Source: Williamsia serinedens (lineage in GTDB: Bacteria > Actinomycetota > Actinomycetes > Mycobacteriales > Mycobacteriaceae). From it: a DNA stretch of 64,000 bases. The DNA is taken from positions 558,001 to 622,000 of the forward strand of contig NZ_JAMTCG010000003.1 of assembly GCF_024171725.1 (NCBI RefSeq), in the 5' to 3' direction. The notes beneath the pieces were generated by a model, which had not been told where the DNA came from, did no database searches, and saw only the letters and a list, made by a program, of their open reading frames with translations. Shown here piece after piece: positions 17,094 to 25,419 of this stretch. How positions within the stretch are numbered: position 1 is the first letter of the stretch; every line of letters begins with the position of its first letter. A program made the position numbers and the translations under genes.

Positions 17094-18347
17094 TCAGCGG
17101 GGGTTGCCGACGGCCTTGCGCCAGGCGGTGAACGACCTCACCGGAGCACGCTTTGGATGGACCAACCAGGGCCAGGGGTGCACCTCGGCGGGGCGCACCT
17201 GCCCGGCGATGCGCTTGTACCCCGGCACCGGGGCCCAGGTGGACGCCAGCGACCGGCCGTCGAGTTCGTCGGCGACGACACCGCGACGCACCTCGACCTC
17301 ACGGCGCTGCGCAAGGTCACCGAGGCACTCCGCGAGGAACACCAACCGCTTGCCCGACAGGCGGAGTCGACGCAGCAGCGGCTCGTCGAAGACGAACACC
17401 GCGGGGCGCGATTCGTCCACCGCCAGAGCGGGATCCGCGTCGCCGAGGGACTCCGCGGTCAGCCACACGGCGTCGGCCTCACCAGTGTTCTCGGCAGAGT
17501 CCGGGCCCGACGGGATGTCCTCGGGGCCCAGGTAGGGGCCGTCGACGGGTGCGCCGTGGTCGTCCGACGGCCAGTCCTGGATGGGGCAGTTCGAGTTCAA
17601 CGAGCACTCACCGCACAGCTTCGGCGACCGCTTCTTCACCTGCCACCGGCTGAACCCATAGGGCTTACCCGACCCGGTGCCCACGGTCCACTGCCAGCCG
17701 AGGCGGTTCGCGGCGCGCGAGCCGTCGACCAGGTGCGCGAACATCTCGTCCTCGCCGTCGGGCCACGTCGCGCCGACGCGCACGGTCCACTGCGACGCCG
17801 CCCACATGCGTGTCTGGTTGACCAGCCAGCCGTTCTCGTGGAGTTCGTCGACGACGAGCTCCATGCACTTCATCTCGCGCGGCCACGGGTCTCCGCCGAA
17901 CGGGCGATCACCCGCGGGGAGGTCGCGGCGCGGCTGCTCGTAGCGCAGGGCCTGGCCGAGGTCCGTCCTGACGCGCGAGTACAGGTGCCGCGCGTACTCC
18001 TGCCACAGCAGCTCGTCGCGGTACTTGGTGCGGTCGCGGCCGGGCGCGTCGGACACCGCGTCCCACACCTCGGGCAGCGGTGTCAGGCCGTGACGGATGT
18101 AGGGCGACATGCGGCTGGCGCCGCGACGGGCCACGGGCAACACCTCGTTGCGACGCGCGGCGTAGCCGGTGATATCGAGCGCGCCGAAGGCGATGTCTGC
18201 TGCGGTCTGCCCGCCGGTGAACGCCCCGGCGGCGATGTCCGACGGTTCCTCGCGGGCGAGATCTCCGAGGTGTTCGGCGACCCACGCGACGGACTCGGCG
18301 TGGTCGCCGTCGGGGCTGGGCGGCGGTGGCGTCGGGAGGGCGGTCAC
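17094..18347 (-). CDS. photolyase/cryptochrome-like protein with permuted domains and predicted Fe-S site
   Basis: 417 residues. Residues ~60-240 match the helical FAD-binding domain of photolyases: SRMSPYIRHG, ELLWQEYARHLY, ENGWLVNQTRMWAASQW, and DGSRAANRLGWQWTVGTG. Cysteines in MKCMEL (~160), LCGEC (~244, 247) and SNCPIQDW (~253) match the four cluster ligands of FeS-type bacterial photolyases (PhrB-like). After a linker, residues ~292-400 resemble the light-harvesting alpha/beta domain normally found at the N-terminus: VWLTAESLGDADPALA, PAVFVFDEPLL, LSGKRLVFLAECLGDL, VEVRRG. The domain order therefore appears reversed relative to canonical photolyases. Likely flavoprotein for DNA photorepair or light sensing. 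Confidence 0.75.
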   Translation of the reverse strand: MTALPTPPPPSPDGDHAESVAWVAEHLGDLAREEPSDIAAGAFTGGQTAADIAFGALDITGYAARRNEVLPVARRGASRMSPYIRHGLTPLPEVWDAVSDAPGRDRTKYRDELLWQEYARHLYSRVRTDLGQALRYEQPRRDLPAGDRPFGGDPWPREMKCMELVVDELHENGWLVNQTRMWAASQWTVRVGATWPDGEDEMFAHLVDGSRAANRLGWQWTVGTGSGKPYGFSRWQVKKRSPKLCGECSLNSNCPIQDWPSDDHGAPVDGPYLGPEDIPSGPDSAENTGEADAVWLTAESLGDADPALAVDESRPAVFVFDEPLLRRLRLSGKRLVFLAECLGDLAQRREVEVRRGVVADELDGRSLASTWAPVPGYKRIAGQVRPAEVHPWPWLVHPKRAPVRSFTAWRKAVGNPR

Positions 18348-18366
18348 CCTCCCGACAACGCCGTCG

Positions 18367-19371
18367 TCAGCTCAAACGCTTCCCCGGGCTGCGGGTCAGG
18401 TCGGGGTCGGTGATGATCGCGTCGCCGAGCGCGGCGTCGATCCGCGACAGCACGTCGGCCTCCAGCGTCACCTCGGACGCCTTCACGTTCTCGGTGATCT
18501 GCTCGGGCCGCGATGCACCGACCAGCGCGGCGGACACGTTGTCGTTGGCGAGAACCCACGCGACGGCCAGCTGCGCCATCGTGATCCCGAGGTCGTCGGC
18601 GATGGGCTGCAGATCCTGCACGCGGGTGAGGACGTCGTCGGTGAGGTAGCGCTTGATCATCTCGTCGCCACCCTTCTCGTCGGTGGCGCGCGACCCGGCC
18701 GGCGGCGCCTCACCCGGCTTGTACTTGCCGGTCAGCACACCCTGGGCGATCGGCGACCAGACGATCTGACCGATCCCGAGCTCGCGCGACGTCGGGATCA
18801 CGCGCTCCTCGATCACCCGCCACAGCGCCGAGTACTGAGGCTGGTTGGAGACGATGGAGAAGCCGGCCTGCCGTGCGAGGGTCTGACCCGCGCGGAGCTG
18901 GTCGGCGGTCCACTCGGAGACACCGATGTAGAGCGCCTTGCCCGAGCGGACGACGTCGGCGAACGCGGCGATGGTCTCCTCGAGCGGCGTCTCGTGGTCG
19001 TAGCGGTGCGCCTGGTAGAGGTCGACGTAGTCGACGCCGAGTCGCCGCAGCGAGTTGTCGATGCCCTCGCGGATGTGCTTGCGCGACAACCCCGTGTCGT
19101 TCGGACCACGCTCCCCGACCGGGAAGTAGACCTTGGTGAAGATCTCGAGGCCCTCGCGGCGCTGCCCCTTCAGGGCCTTCCCGAGAACCTCCTCCGCGGC
19201 ACCGTTGGCGTAGACGTCGGCCGTGTCGAAGGTGGTGATGCCCGCATCGAGTGCGGCGTGCACACACTTCTCGGCGACGTCGTTCTCCACCTGGGAGCCG
19301 TGCGTGAGCCAGTTGCCGTAGGTGATCTCCGAGACCTTGAGACCACTGCTGCCGAGATACCGATACGCCAT
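18367..19371 (-). CDS. aldo/keto reductase (Kv-beta-type)
   Basis: 334 residues from the ATG giving MAYRYLGSSGLKVSE. A TIM-barrel AKR with the catalytic tetrad region DTADVYANG (Asp, Tyr), a Lys in EIFTKVYF and His in LYQAHRYD, plus NADPH-binding SPIAQGVLTGKYKPG and VGASRPEQITEN. The insertion after SPIAQGVLTGKY resembles the Kv-beta/YghZ group. It reduces carbonyl compounds with NADPH; the physiological substrate is unknown. Codirectional with the photolyase-like gene, with a 19-base gap. Confidence 0.85.
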   Translation of the reverse strand: MAYRYLGSSGLKVSEITYGNWLTHGSQVENDVAEKCVHAALDAGITTFDTADVYANGAAEEVLGKALKGQRREGLEIFTKVYFPVGERGPNDTGLSRKHIREGIDNSLRRLGVDYVDLYQAHRYDHETPLEETIAAFADVVRSGKALYIGVSEWTADQLRAGQTLARQAGFSIVSNQPQYSALWRVIEERVIPTSRELGIGQIVWSPIAQGVLTGKYKPGEAPPAGSRATDEKGGDEMIKRYLTDDVLTRVQDLQPIADDLGITMAQLAVAWVLANDNVSAALVGASRPEQITENVKASEVTLEADVLSRIDAALGDAIITDPDLTRSPGKRLS

Positions 19372-19720
19372 CGTCCACCGCTTCCGTTCGCTGCTCGCCC
19401 GACCGCGGCCGGGCCCGTGCACTGCCCGAGGGTAGGCGCGCGGACCCATGTATCGATCAGGTCGGGCGAAACGGGCACCGGGTTCGCCTCCGCGAACGTG
19501 AGCGTGGCTATCATGATCGGGCCGCGACCGCGTGACACCACGCCGGGAGCGGTGAAGAAATCTGTCGGACCTCGTCCGTACGGTCCTGTCACGAGAGGGC
19601 ACCGATGAACGCAGCCACATCGCGAGCGGAGTCGAGATGTGCTGCACACCCGCGGTTCTCCCCTCTCGTCAGGCGGTCCGTGCCCGGATCGCCCCTTCCC
19701 TGACGAGATCGGAACGGCGC
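19372..19720. other. 349-base divergent intergenic region
   Basis: Lies between the start of the AKR gene and the start of the HNH/zinc-ribbon gene. TATCAT at 19509-19514 could be a rightward -10, although no good -35 precedes it. A 32-codon reading frame at 19605-19703, with GAGAGG six bases before its ATG, could encode a short peptide with one Cys (MNAATSRAESRCAAHP...). It has no recognisable similarity. I see no RNA gene here. Confidence 0.4.
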
Positions 19721-20482
19721 ATGGAGTCCACCGGCGACAATTGGATGCCGCGCACCCACATCCTCGTCCGCGAACCCGACGACGACGGCTACGACCTGCC
19801 CGGGTGGGTCGAGGTCGGCGAACGGGTGGTCGGCCTGGTCGCGACCGGACTGTGGGCCGTCGACGGTGTCTACGACGTGGTGGACGGCGATCGTCGGCGA
19901 GACGGACCGAACCTGAGTCCCACCGACCCGTTCGTCGACCACTGCGGGGTGTCGTTGTTCGCGGTGGAGGCGCGAGTACGCCGGGCGCTACCCCGCACCA
20001 TCACGACCCTCGAGGTCGGTCTCGCCGACCTGACGATCGCGGCGATTCGTGCCGAGACCATCTCTCCGACGCGGTGGTATCGCGTCGACCACAGCTGCGC
20101 GAGCGAAGGCGTGACCGCTTATGACGCCGCGATCGCGCGTACGTGGGGGTGCAACACGTGCGGTCGCGACCCGCGTACCGAGTTCACTCCGCGATTCGAG
20201 GCCCACCGCATCGGCCTGCGTATCGACGCACGCATCGATCTCGACATCAGCATCGCGGTGTGCCCGTCGTGTCACGAGATCCTGCATCAGCCGCTCGCGC
20301 CGACCGCGGCTGAGCTCATGTACGGCCTCCGCCCGTCGTGCCCCGGGTGCGGGGCTCGCCATGCCGACATCGTCACCGTGAACCACTCCGACGCACCCCT
20401 GCCGATCGGAGTCACGACGTCATCGGCCCCGCCCGGCGAGATGCCTGACTTCGTCTGCGGCTCATGCGGTCACGAGTGGTGA
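19721..20482 (+). CDS. HNH-like protein with extra zinc ribbons
   Basis: 253 residues. The middle has an HNH-type metal site: CNTCG (~residue 144), RFEAHRIG, then CPSCHEILH (~190-198), the spacing of C-x2-C ... H ... C-x2-C-x3-H in HNH nucleases. Two more CxxC motifs follow (CPGCGARH and CGSCGHEW at the very C-terminus), together forming an additional zinc ribbon. The N-terminal ~100 residues are unknown. A DNA-acting nuclease is likely but the catalytic His is unverified. The stop overlaps the convergent HAD gene. Start chosen at ATG 19721; ATG 19745 is possible. Confidence 0.6.
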   Translation: MESTGDNWMPRTHILVREPDDDGYDLPGWVEVGERVVGLVATGLWAVDGVYDVVDGDRRRDGPNLSPTDPFVDHCGVSLFAVEARVRRALPRTITTLEVGLADLTIAAIRAETISPTRWYRVDHSCASEGVTAYDAAIARTWGCNTCGRDPRTEFTPRFEAHRIGLRIDARIDLDISIAVCPSCHEILHQPLAPTAAELMYGLRPSCPGCGARHADIVTVNHSDAPLPIGVTTSSAPPGEMPDFVCGSCGHEW

Positions 20483-21159
20483 CTGTCGATCTCCGGTCCG
20501 AGGTCGGTGAACGACGCCACGGTGTGGTCGGGTGAGGCGAAGGCGTCGGGGTAGTCCGCGCCGTCGCGGTTGATCCAGGCGGTCTGCAGTCCGACGCGGC
20601 GCGCACCCTCGAGATCCCAGGGGTGCACCGCGACCATGAGCGCCTCGGGGGCGTCGACGCCCGCGACCTGCAGTCCGTGTCGGTACGACGCGGGCGCGGG
20701 TTTCCAGGCACCACCGTCGGCCGCCGCCAGGTAGTCCGTGATCGCGGGGCCGGCGTCGGTGGACCCGAGCAGTCGGCGGGCGACGTCCGCGGAGCCGTTG
20801 CTCAGCGTGTAGACACGCAGCCCGGCGCCGGCGAGTGCGGTGATACCCGGCACGACGTCGAGGTGCGGAGCAGCGTCGATGAAACTGCGCATCAGACCGG
20901 AGGCGACCACGTCGGCCGACTTCACGTCGCGCGATCGGTCGGCCAGGCGCAGCATCGACCGCAACTGTGACTGCCCGAGCTCGGCGAAGTCCGCTGCGTC
21001 GCCGAGCACCGTCAGCGCGAACCCGTCCCGCAGCACCGACAGGTACCAGATACGGACGTCCTCGGCACGCAGTCCGGCGTCGACGAACGCCGGTTCGACG
21101 GACGCCAAGTCCGAGAGGGTGTCGTTCACGTCGAGGAACGCGACGGTCGGGCGGGCCAT
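20470..21159 (-). CDS. HAD-superfamily hydrolase, haloacid dehalogenase type II-like
   Basis: 229 residues. The nucleophile motif is FLDVNDTLSDL (first Asp predicted nucleophile), motif II is YTLSNGS, and the motif III/IV region is WKPAPASYRHG followed by VAVHPWDLEGARRVGLQTAWI. The Asn-Asp in motif I and the cap between motifs I and II fit the L-2-haloacid dehalogenase branch rather than phosphatases. The substrate is unknown. Confidence 0.75.
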   Translation of the reverse strand: MARPTVAFLDVNDTLSDLASVEPAFVDAGLRAEDVRIWYLSVLRDGFALTVLGDAADFAELGQSQLRSMLRLADRSRDVKSADVVASGLMRSFIDAAPHLDVVPGITALAGAGLRVYTLSNGSADVARRLLGSTDAGPAITDYLAAADGGAWKPAPASYRHGLQVAGVDAPEALMVAVHPWDLEGARRVGLQTAWINRDGADYPDAFASPDHTVASFTDLGPEIDSHHS

Positions 21160-21258
21160 GGGCTCTCCTTGTGGGTGGGTTCCCTCCGGTCTACCCGTTC
21201 CCGATCACCGCGACGCCAACCCCGGCGCGTCGGCAGACGTCGACCTACCCTCGAGGAC

Positions 21259-22239
21259 GTGTTGCCGCTGATCTCCCTGGCCGACCTGGAGACGCCCGAC
21301 GAGCGTGAACGTCTGGCAGAGGTGTCGCGCACCGTCGGCTTCTTCTACCTCACCGACCACGACGTCCCGGCCGACCTGCAGCAGCGGATGGCCGACGTCG
21401 CCCGCCGGTTCTTCGCGCTGCCGCAGGCCGACAAGGACGCCGTCGCGATGGTCAACAGCCCACACTTCCGTGGCTACAACCGGCTCGGCGGGGAACTGAC
21501 GAACGGGCGCGTCGACCGGCGCGAGCAGATCGACATCGCCCCCGACCGCGACCCGATCCCCAACGCCGTCGGACCGATGCGGCTGCAGGGCCACAACCAG
21601 TGGCCGTCCGCGCTGCCCGAGCTGCGGACGGTCGTCGGGAAGTACCAGGCCGAACTCGAACGGGTCTCGCGGACACTGCTCGGTCGGTGGGCGCAGGCGC
21701 TCGGAGCGACGACGGACTTCTTCGACGACGCGTTCGCGCTGCCGGCGACGCTGATGAAACTGGTGCGATATCCCGCGCGGCCCGCCGTCGAGGACGGTTT
21801 CACCGACCAGGGTGTGGGCGCGCACAAGGACTCCGGCGTCCTCACGGTCCTACTGGCGCAGGAGGGTTCGTCGGGACTCCAGGTCGAGCGCACCGACGGC
21901 GTGTGGATCGAGGCGCCGCCACAGCCGGGGACGTTCATCGTGAACATCGGCGAGATGCTCGAGATCGCCACCGACGGGCGACTCGTCGCGACGCGGCACC
22001 GCGTCGTCACGCCGCCCGGAGCGCCCGAGCGACTGTCGATCCCGTACTTCTACGCACCGTCGCTGGACGCGGTGATGCCGCGGATACCTGCGCAGGACGG
22101 TGGGCCGTCGAGGATCACCGACGACCCCGACAACCCGCTGTTCGACACCTACGGACAGAACACGTGGAAGAGCCGGACGCGCGCGCACCCGGACGTCGTC
22201 GCACGCTGGTATCCCGACGAGACCGGCGCCCGGGTCTGA
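21259..22239 (+). CDS. 2-oxoglutarate/Fe(II)-dependent dioxygenase (isopenicillin N synthase family)
   Basis: 326 residues from a GTG (VLPLISLADL). The N-terminal DIOX_N region ends with FRGYNRLGGE. The double-stranded beta-helix carries the metal triad HKD (GAHKDSGVLTVLL, ~residue 199) and ATRHRVV, with RLSIPYF providing the 2-oxoglutarate carboxylate Arg. It uses Fe(II), O2 and 2-oxoglutarate to oxidise an unknown small molecule. Upstream in-frame sequence is Arg-rich and unlikely to be coding. Confidence 0.8.
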   Translation: MLPLISLADLETPDERERLAEVSRTVGFFYLTDHDVPADLQQRMADVARRFFALPQADKDAVAMVNSPHFRGYNRLGGELTNGRVDRREQIDIAPDRDPIPNAVGPMRLQGHNQWPSALPELRTVVGKYQAELERVSRTLLGRWAQALGATTDFFDDAFALPATLMKLVRYPARPAVEDGFTDQGVGAHKDSGVLTVLLAQEGSSGLQVERTDGVWIEAPPQPGTFIVNIGEMLEIATDGRLVATRHRVVTPPGAPERLSIPYFYAPSLDAVMPRIPAQDGGPSRITDDPDNPLFDTYGQNTWKSRTRAHPDVVARWYPDETGARV

Positions 22240-22258
22240 GCGACCCGGGACGCCCGCC

Positions 22259-23572
22259 TCAGCACCGTCCGATGTCGGTGCCGGGCGGGCGCACGGGGTC
22301 TCCCCCGACGAGCATGCGTTCCTCGTCCGCGCCGACCCCTCGCAGGCGCGGCAGGAGCCACTCGTAGACCGTGTCGTCGTTCAGCAGGGTGAAGTGATTG
22401 GCCGAGCTGATCGCGAAGCCGTCCTCGTCGCGGAAGCCTATGTGGCGCTTCTTGTTCCGTCCGATCGCACTCGGGACCAGCACGAGACCGTCGCCGACGA
22501 CACGGCCGACCGGGTGCCGGGCGTCGCGGGTGATGGTGGCGGAGACGAACAGGTGCGTCGCGTGCTCGAGCAGCGGCACCTCCTCCACGGCGGCGACACG
22601 CAAGGCGTCGAGATCCCGGCCGGACCAGTCCTCGTCGACGAGCGACCCGTGGAACAGGTCGCGGACGCCGGCGCTGCGTCGACGGAGCAGTCGCGCGAAC
22701 GGCCGCGACTCGGGCACGAGATGCAGTGCGGCGGCGAGGTAGTGAACCGACTGCGCCAGCGGCGCGCCGAGGTGCGGCGACCCCAGCGAGACGACGGTCT
22801 CGACCGAACGGACCCAGTCGGCGCCCTCGAGTCCGGCACGGTGGCAGGCCGAGCGGGCGACGAGCCCACCCATCGAGTGGCCCACGAGGGTGACGCGGCG
22901 GACCGGGACGGGCCAGGCGTCGACGAGGGTCGTCAGCAGGCGGTCGAGTTCGCGGCCGTTCTGGGAGATGTGTCGGCCGGTGTTGTAGCGGATCTGGATC
23001 TCGGTCGCGCCCAGGTCGTCGGAGAGCCGGGCGCCGTAGGTCGGTCGCCCACCGATGCGCCAGGCCGACTCGGTCTCCATCAGTCCGTGGAGGAAGACGA
23101 CGAGATGGTTCGTCGCGCTGGGGAAGGCGTGACGCAGGGCGTCGGGCATGGGCTGGACGATCGCACCGTCGACCCGGACCGCCATCGGCTCGGCCAACGG
23201 ACTTCGCGCGGCGTGGAGTTCGTCGCCGATGAGTCCGTTGATGGCTGCGATGAGGCCGCTGCCCTTCACGGTCTGCGACGGCGGACGTCCCCACCCGTCG
23301 GCGGACTGGCTCGCCACCTCGGAGGCGGTGTCACACATTGCGGCGATCGTCGAGTAGGTGCCGCCCGCGATCGCGTCGTGGACGAGCTTGGCCGGGGCCA
23401 CGAAGTCGGCGAGGCCGATGGGCCGGAGTCCGAGCCGGAACCCGGTGAACAGATGTTCGCTGACCGCGGAGTGCACCTTGGCGATGCCGGTGGTGGCGTC
23501 ACCGAGTTCGGCAAACGCCAGACGTCCCATCTCGCGCACTTCCGCCCGGCGCTGCCGCTCCAGCGTGTCCAT
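22259..23572 (-). CDS. PGAP1-like alpha/beta hydrolase (lipase/esterase)
   Basis: 437 residues. HLVVFLHGLMETE is the oxyanion strand and VGHSMGGLVARS the nucleophile elbow (~residues 241-250), with the catalytic His probably in ANHFTLLND near the C-terminus. The N-terminal ~140 residues are helical and precede the hydrolase fold, an extension seen in mycobacterial lipase-like proteins. No signal peptide. Start MDTLERQRR was chosen over an upstream TTG/GTG. A 28-bp palindrome lies directly upstream, so tight repressor control is expected. Confidence 0.75.
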   Translation of the reverse strand: MDTLERQRRAEVREMGRLAFAELGDATTGIAKVHSAVSEHLFTGFRLGLRPIGLADFVAPAKLVHDAIAGGTYSTIAAMCDTASEVASQSADGWGRPPSQTVKGSGLIAAINGLIGDELHAARSPLAEPMAVRVDGAIVQPMPDALRHAFPSATNHLVVFLHGLMETESAWRIGGRPTYGARLSDDLGATEIQIRYNTGRHISQNGRELDRLLTTLVDAWPVPVRRVTLVGHSMGGLVARSACHRAGLEGADWVRSVETVVSLGSPHLGAPLAQSVHYLAAALHLVPESRPFARLLRRRSAGVRDLFHGSLVDEDWSGRDLDALRVAAVEEVPLLEHATHLFVSATITRDARHPVGRVVGDGLVLVPSAIGRNKKRHIGFRDEDGFAISSANHFTLLNDDTVYEWLLPRLRGVGADEERMLVGGDPVRPPGTDIGRC

Positions 23573-23574
23573 GC

Positions 23575-23602
23575 GGCTGAGTGTACAGCTGTTCACTCAG
23601 CC
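23575..23602. promoter_or_regulatory. 28-bp operator palindrome upstream of the lipase gene
   Basis: The left half is GGCTGAGTGTACAG and the right half CTGTTCACTCAGCC; all but one base pair of the 14 are complementary. It ends two bases before the start codon of the minus-strand lipase gene. The inner form TGAGTGWACA-N2-TGTWCACTCA is typical of TetR-family operators. No TetR gene is adjacent. Confidence 0.75.
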
Positions 23603-23621
23603 TGGTCGAGAGTCAGGCTGA
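23597..23621 (-). terminator. hairpin at the 3' end of the DoxX gene
   Basis: TCAGCCTG, nine-base loop, CAGGCTGA: a perfect 8-bp stem that includes the DoxX stop codon and shares its TCAGCC arm with the adjacent operator palindrome. It may terminate DoxX transcription before the lipase gene. Confidence 0.5.
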
Positions 23622-24062
23622 CCGGCGGAGCTCCGACCACGCACCGGTGGACCACAGAGCCCAGGCGACGAGGACCGGTTGGAACACGAGACGAATCGTT
23701 CGGGCGCGATCGGAGTTCAGCCCGAACCCGTCGCGGTGGTGACGCCACTGCGCGAGGTTGCCCGGCAGGATCGCGACGAAGAACAGGGCGAGGAACAGCC
23801 CGACCGCGGCACGGCGGCTGCGCAGCAGGATGAGCGACCCGCCCAGCGCGATCTCCACGACGCCCGACGCCACCACGATGTCGTCGACCGACCGTCTCGT
23901 GACGCGCGGGACGAAGCGCGGCACCTGCGCACGGAACTCCTGCCGGGCGAAGGTGAGGTGGCCGATGCCGGCGAACACCATGGCCGAGCCGAGCGCTACC
24001 CGTCCGATCTGTTGGGCACCCGACTCGGGCGCAGTGGTCGACTGCAGGAGGGTCGTCGTCAT
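23613..24062 (-). CDS. DoxX-family membrane protein
   Basis: 149 residues with four hydrophobic segments (about residues 20-40, 58-80, 83-102, 122-142). LGSAMVFAGIGHLTF near the N-terminus and the GVVEIALGGSLIL segment match the DoxX/YphA fold. The exact role of this family is unsettled; in mycobacteria related proteins associate with redox and superoxide-detoxifying membrane complexes. Intergenic tandem repeats lie upstream. Confidence 0.7.
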   Translation of the reverse strand: MTTTLLQSTTAPESGAQQIGRVALGSAMVFAGIGHLTFARQEFRAQVPRFVPRVTRRSVDDIVVASGVVEIALGGSLILLRSRRAAVGLFLALFFVAILPGNLAQWRHHRDGFGLNSDRARTIRLVFQPVLVAWALWSTGAWSELRRSA

Positions 24063-24079
24063 CGCTCCGGTCTACCCGA

Positions 24080-24181
24080 CCGCACGCTCGGCGGGGTGTT
24101 TCGGCACGGTCGGTGGCGGGTTTCGGCACGGTCGGCGGCGGGTTTCGGCACGGTCGGCGGGATCTGCCGCACGGTCGGCGG
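24080..24181. repeat. tandem 21-22-bp units (repeat locus C)
   Basis: Units at 24080-24100, 24101-24121, 24122-24143, 24144-24165 and a shortened one from 24166. They share core GCACGGTCGGCGG with loci A and B, but most carry GGGTTTCG instead of GATCTACC between cores. The array ends at the stop codon of the dienelactone hydrolase gene and fills the gap to the DoxX start. Confidence 0.8.
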
Positions 24182-25123
24182 TCAGCCGAGGTACTTGCCG
24201 AACCAGTCGAGCGCTCGACCCCAGATCTCGGTCGCCGCGGCCTCGTTGTAGCGACCGCCGGTGTCGTTGAAGAAGGCGTGGTCGACGTTCGGCACCGTGA
24301 GGATCTCGTGGGTCAGACCCGCCTGGGTCAGCGCCGTCTCCGCCTCCGCGCGCCCGGCGTTCACCCGGTTGTCGAGTCCGGCGTAGACAGCGAGCACCGC
24401 GGCGTTCTTGGACCCCGCGAAGTCGTGGTCCTGCGGTAGCGGACCGTACAGCGGGATCGCCGCGCTGAGCTGCGGCTCGCCCGAGGCGAGCAGCGACCAC
24501 ACCTGGCCGCCGCCGAAGCAGAATCCGATGACGCCGACCTTCTTCCCGGGCACACGACGTTGCAGCTCGGCGATGGCCGACTTCTCGTCGGAGACGAACC
24601 GCTCGTTCGGGATGGTGCCGAGCGCCGCGGTGGCCCGCGCGGTGTCCCCGAACGTCGAGGTCCCGCCCTCCTCCGACAGCAGGTCGACGGCGAGCGCGGA
24701 GTAGCCGACGCCGGCGAGCCGGCCTGCGATCGACGCGATGTGCGGGGTCAACCCCTTGTTCTCGTGGATGACGAGGACGACGCCCTTCGGGTTCGCGGCG
24801 GCGGCGTAGGCACCCCGCAACTCGCCGCGCTGTCCGGGGAAGGTGATGGTGCGCGTCGGCAGCGCGGTCGCCGCGCCGGGGGCCTCGGGTGACCCCGACG
24901 ACGTCGTCGTGACCGCCGACCCCGACGATCCCCCGGGTGCCGCGGACGACGACGTCGCGCTCGCCGACTCCCCACCGCTGCTGCACGCCGCGAGGACGCT
25001 CGACGCGGCTGCCGCCGACAGTCCGAGCAGACCGAGACGTCGGATCGCCTCCCGGCGGCCGAACATCCCGTCGGCGTGGTCGAGCGCGATCTCCTCGGCG
25101 ATGTACTGGGTGAACTCGGCCAT
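24182..25123 (-). CDS. dienelactone hydrolase-family Tat lipoprotein
   Basis: 313 residues. The N-terminus (MAEFTQYIAEEIALDH then FGRREAIRRLGLLG) is a twin-arginine signal, ending at lipobox VLAAC (~residue 46) and a Ser/Thr/Gly linker. The hydrolase domain has VVLVIHENKGL, nucleophile elbow GFCFGGGQVWS (Cys nucleophile as in dienelactone hydrolase), Asp in VYAGLDNRVN and His in NVDHAFFND, so the triad is complete. Most enzymes of this family are cytoplasmic; export and lipid anchoring is notable. Start set at the ATG 14 codons before the arginine pair. Confidence 0.8.
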   Translation of the reverse strand: MAEFTQYIAEEIALDHADGMFGRREAIRRLGLLGLSAAAASSVLAACSSGGESASATSSSAAPGGSSGSAVTTTSSGSPEAPGAATALPTRTITFPGQRGELRGAYAAAANPKGVVLVIHENKGLTPHIASIAGRLAGVGYSALAVDLLSEEGGTSTFGDTARATAALGTIPNERFVSDEKSAIAELQRRVPGKKVGVIGFCFGGGQVWSLLASGEPQLSAAIPLYGPLPQDHDFAGSKNAAVLAVYAGLDNRVNAGRAEAETALTQAGLTHEILTVPNVDHAFFNDTGGRYNEAAATEIWGRALDWFGKYLG

Positions 25124-25419
25124 GCTGCACTCGCTTTCGCCGCCCCGAGAGTGTCTGCACGGGTGGGGCGTCACCCGCACCCACCACGGTGCCAGAGCAC
25201 CGGCCGCGCGGGGTGCCGTTGCCGTTTCGTGACCTGATCCGGCACGGCGACACGATCTGATGGCGTTCGGCGCGCGGGGGTTCCACCGGCACGACGCCAC
25301 GACGAGACTTCTCCCTGCACGGCCGTCATCGGAGACGACCAGACCCGTCGTCCCCTGTGAGCCCGGTCGAGCCCATCAGCCCGGTCGAGCGACCGGGCGC
25401 CCTGCGAAGGAGCGTCATC

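Noticed and set aside
19605-19703. 32-codon reading frame with a fair ribosome-binding site
   Set aside because: Too short and without recognisable features to call a gene; recorded only in the intergenic entry.
13018-24181. CRISPR arrays at the three tandem-repeat loci
   Set aside because: Units are head to tail without unique spacers of 30-40 bases, and no cas genes are present.
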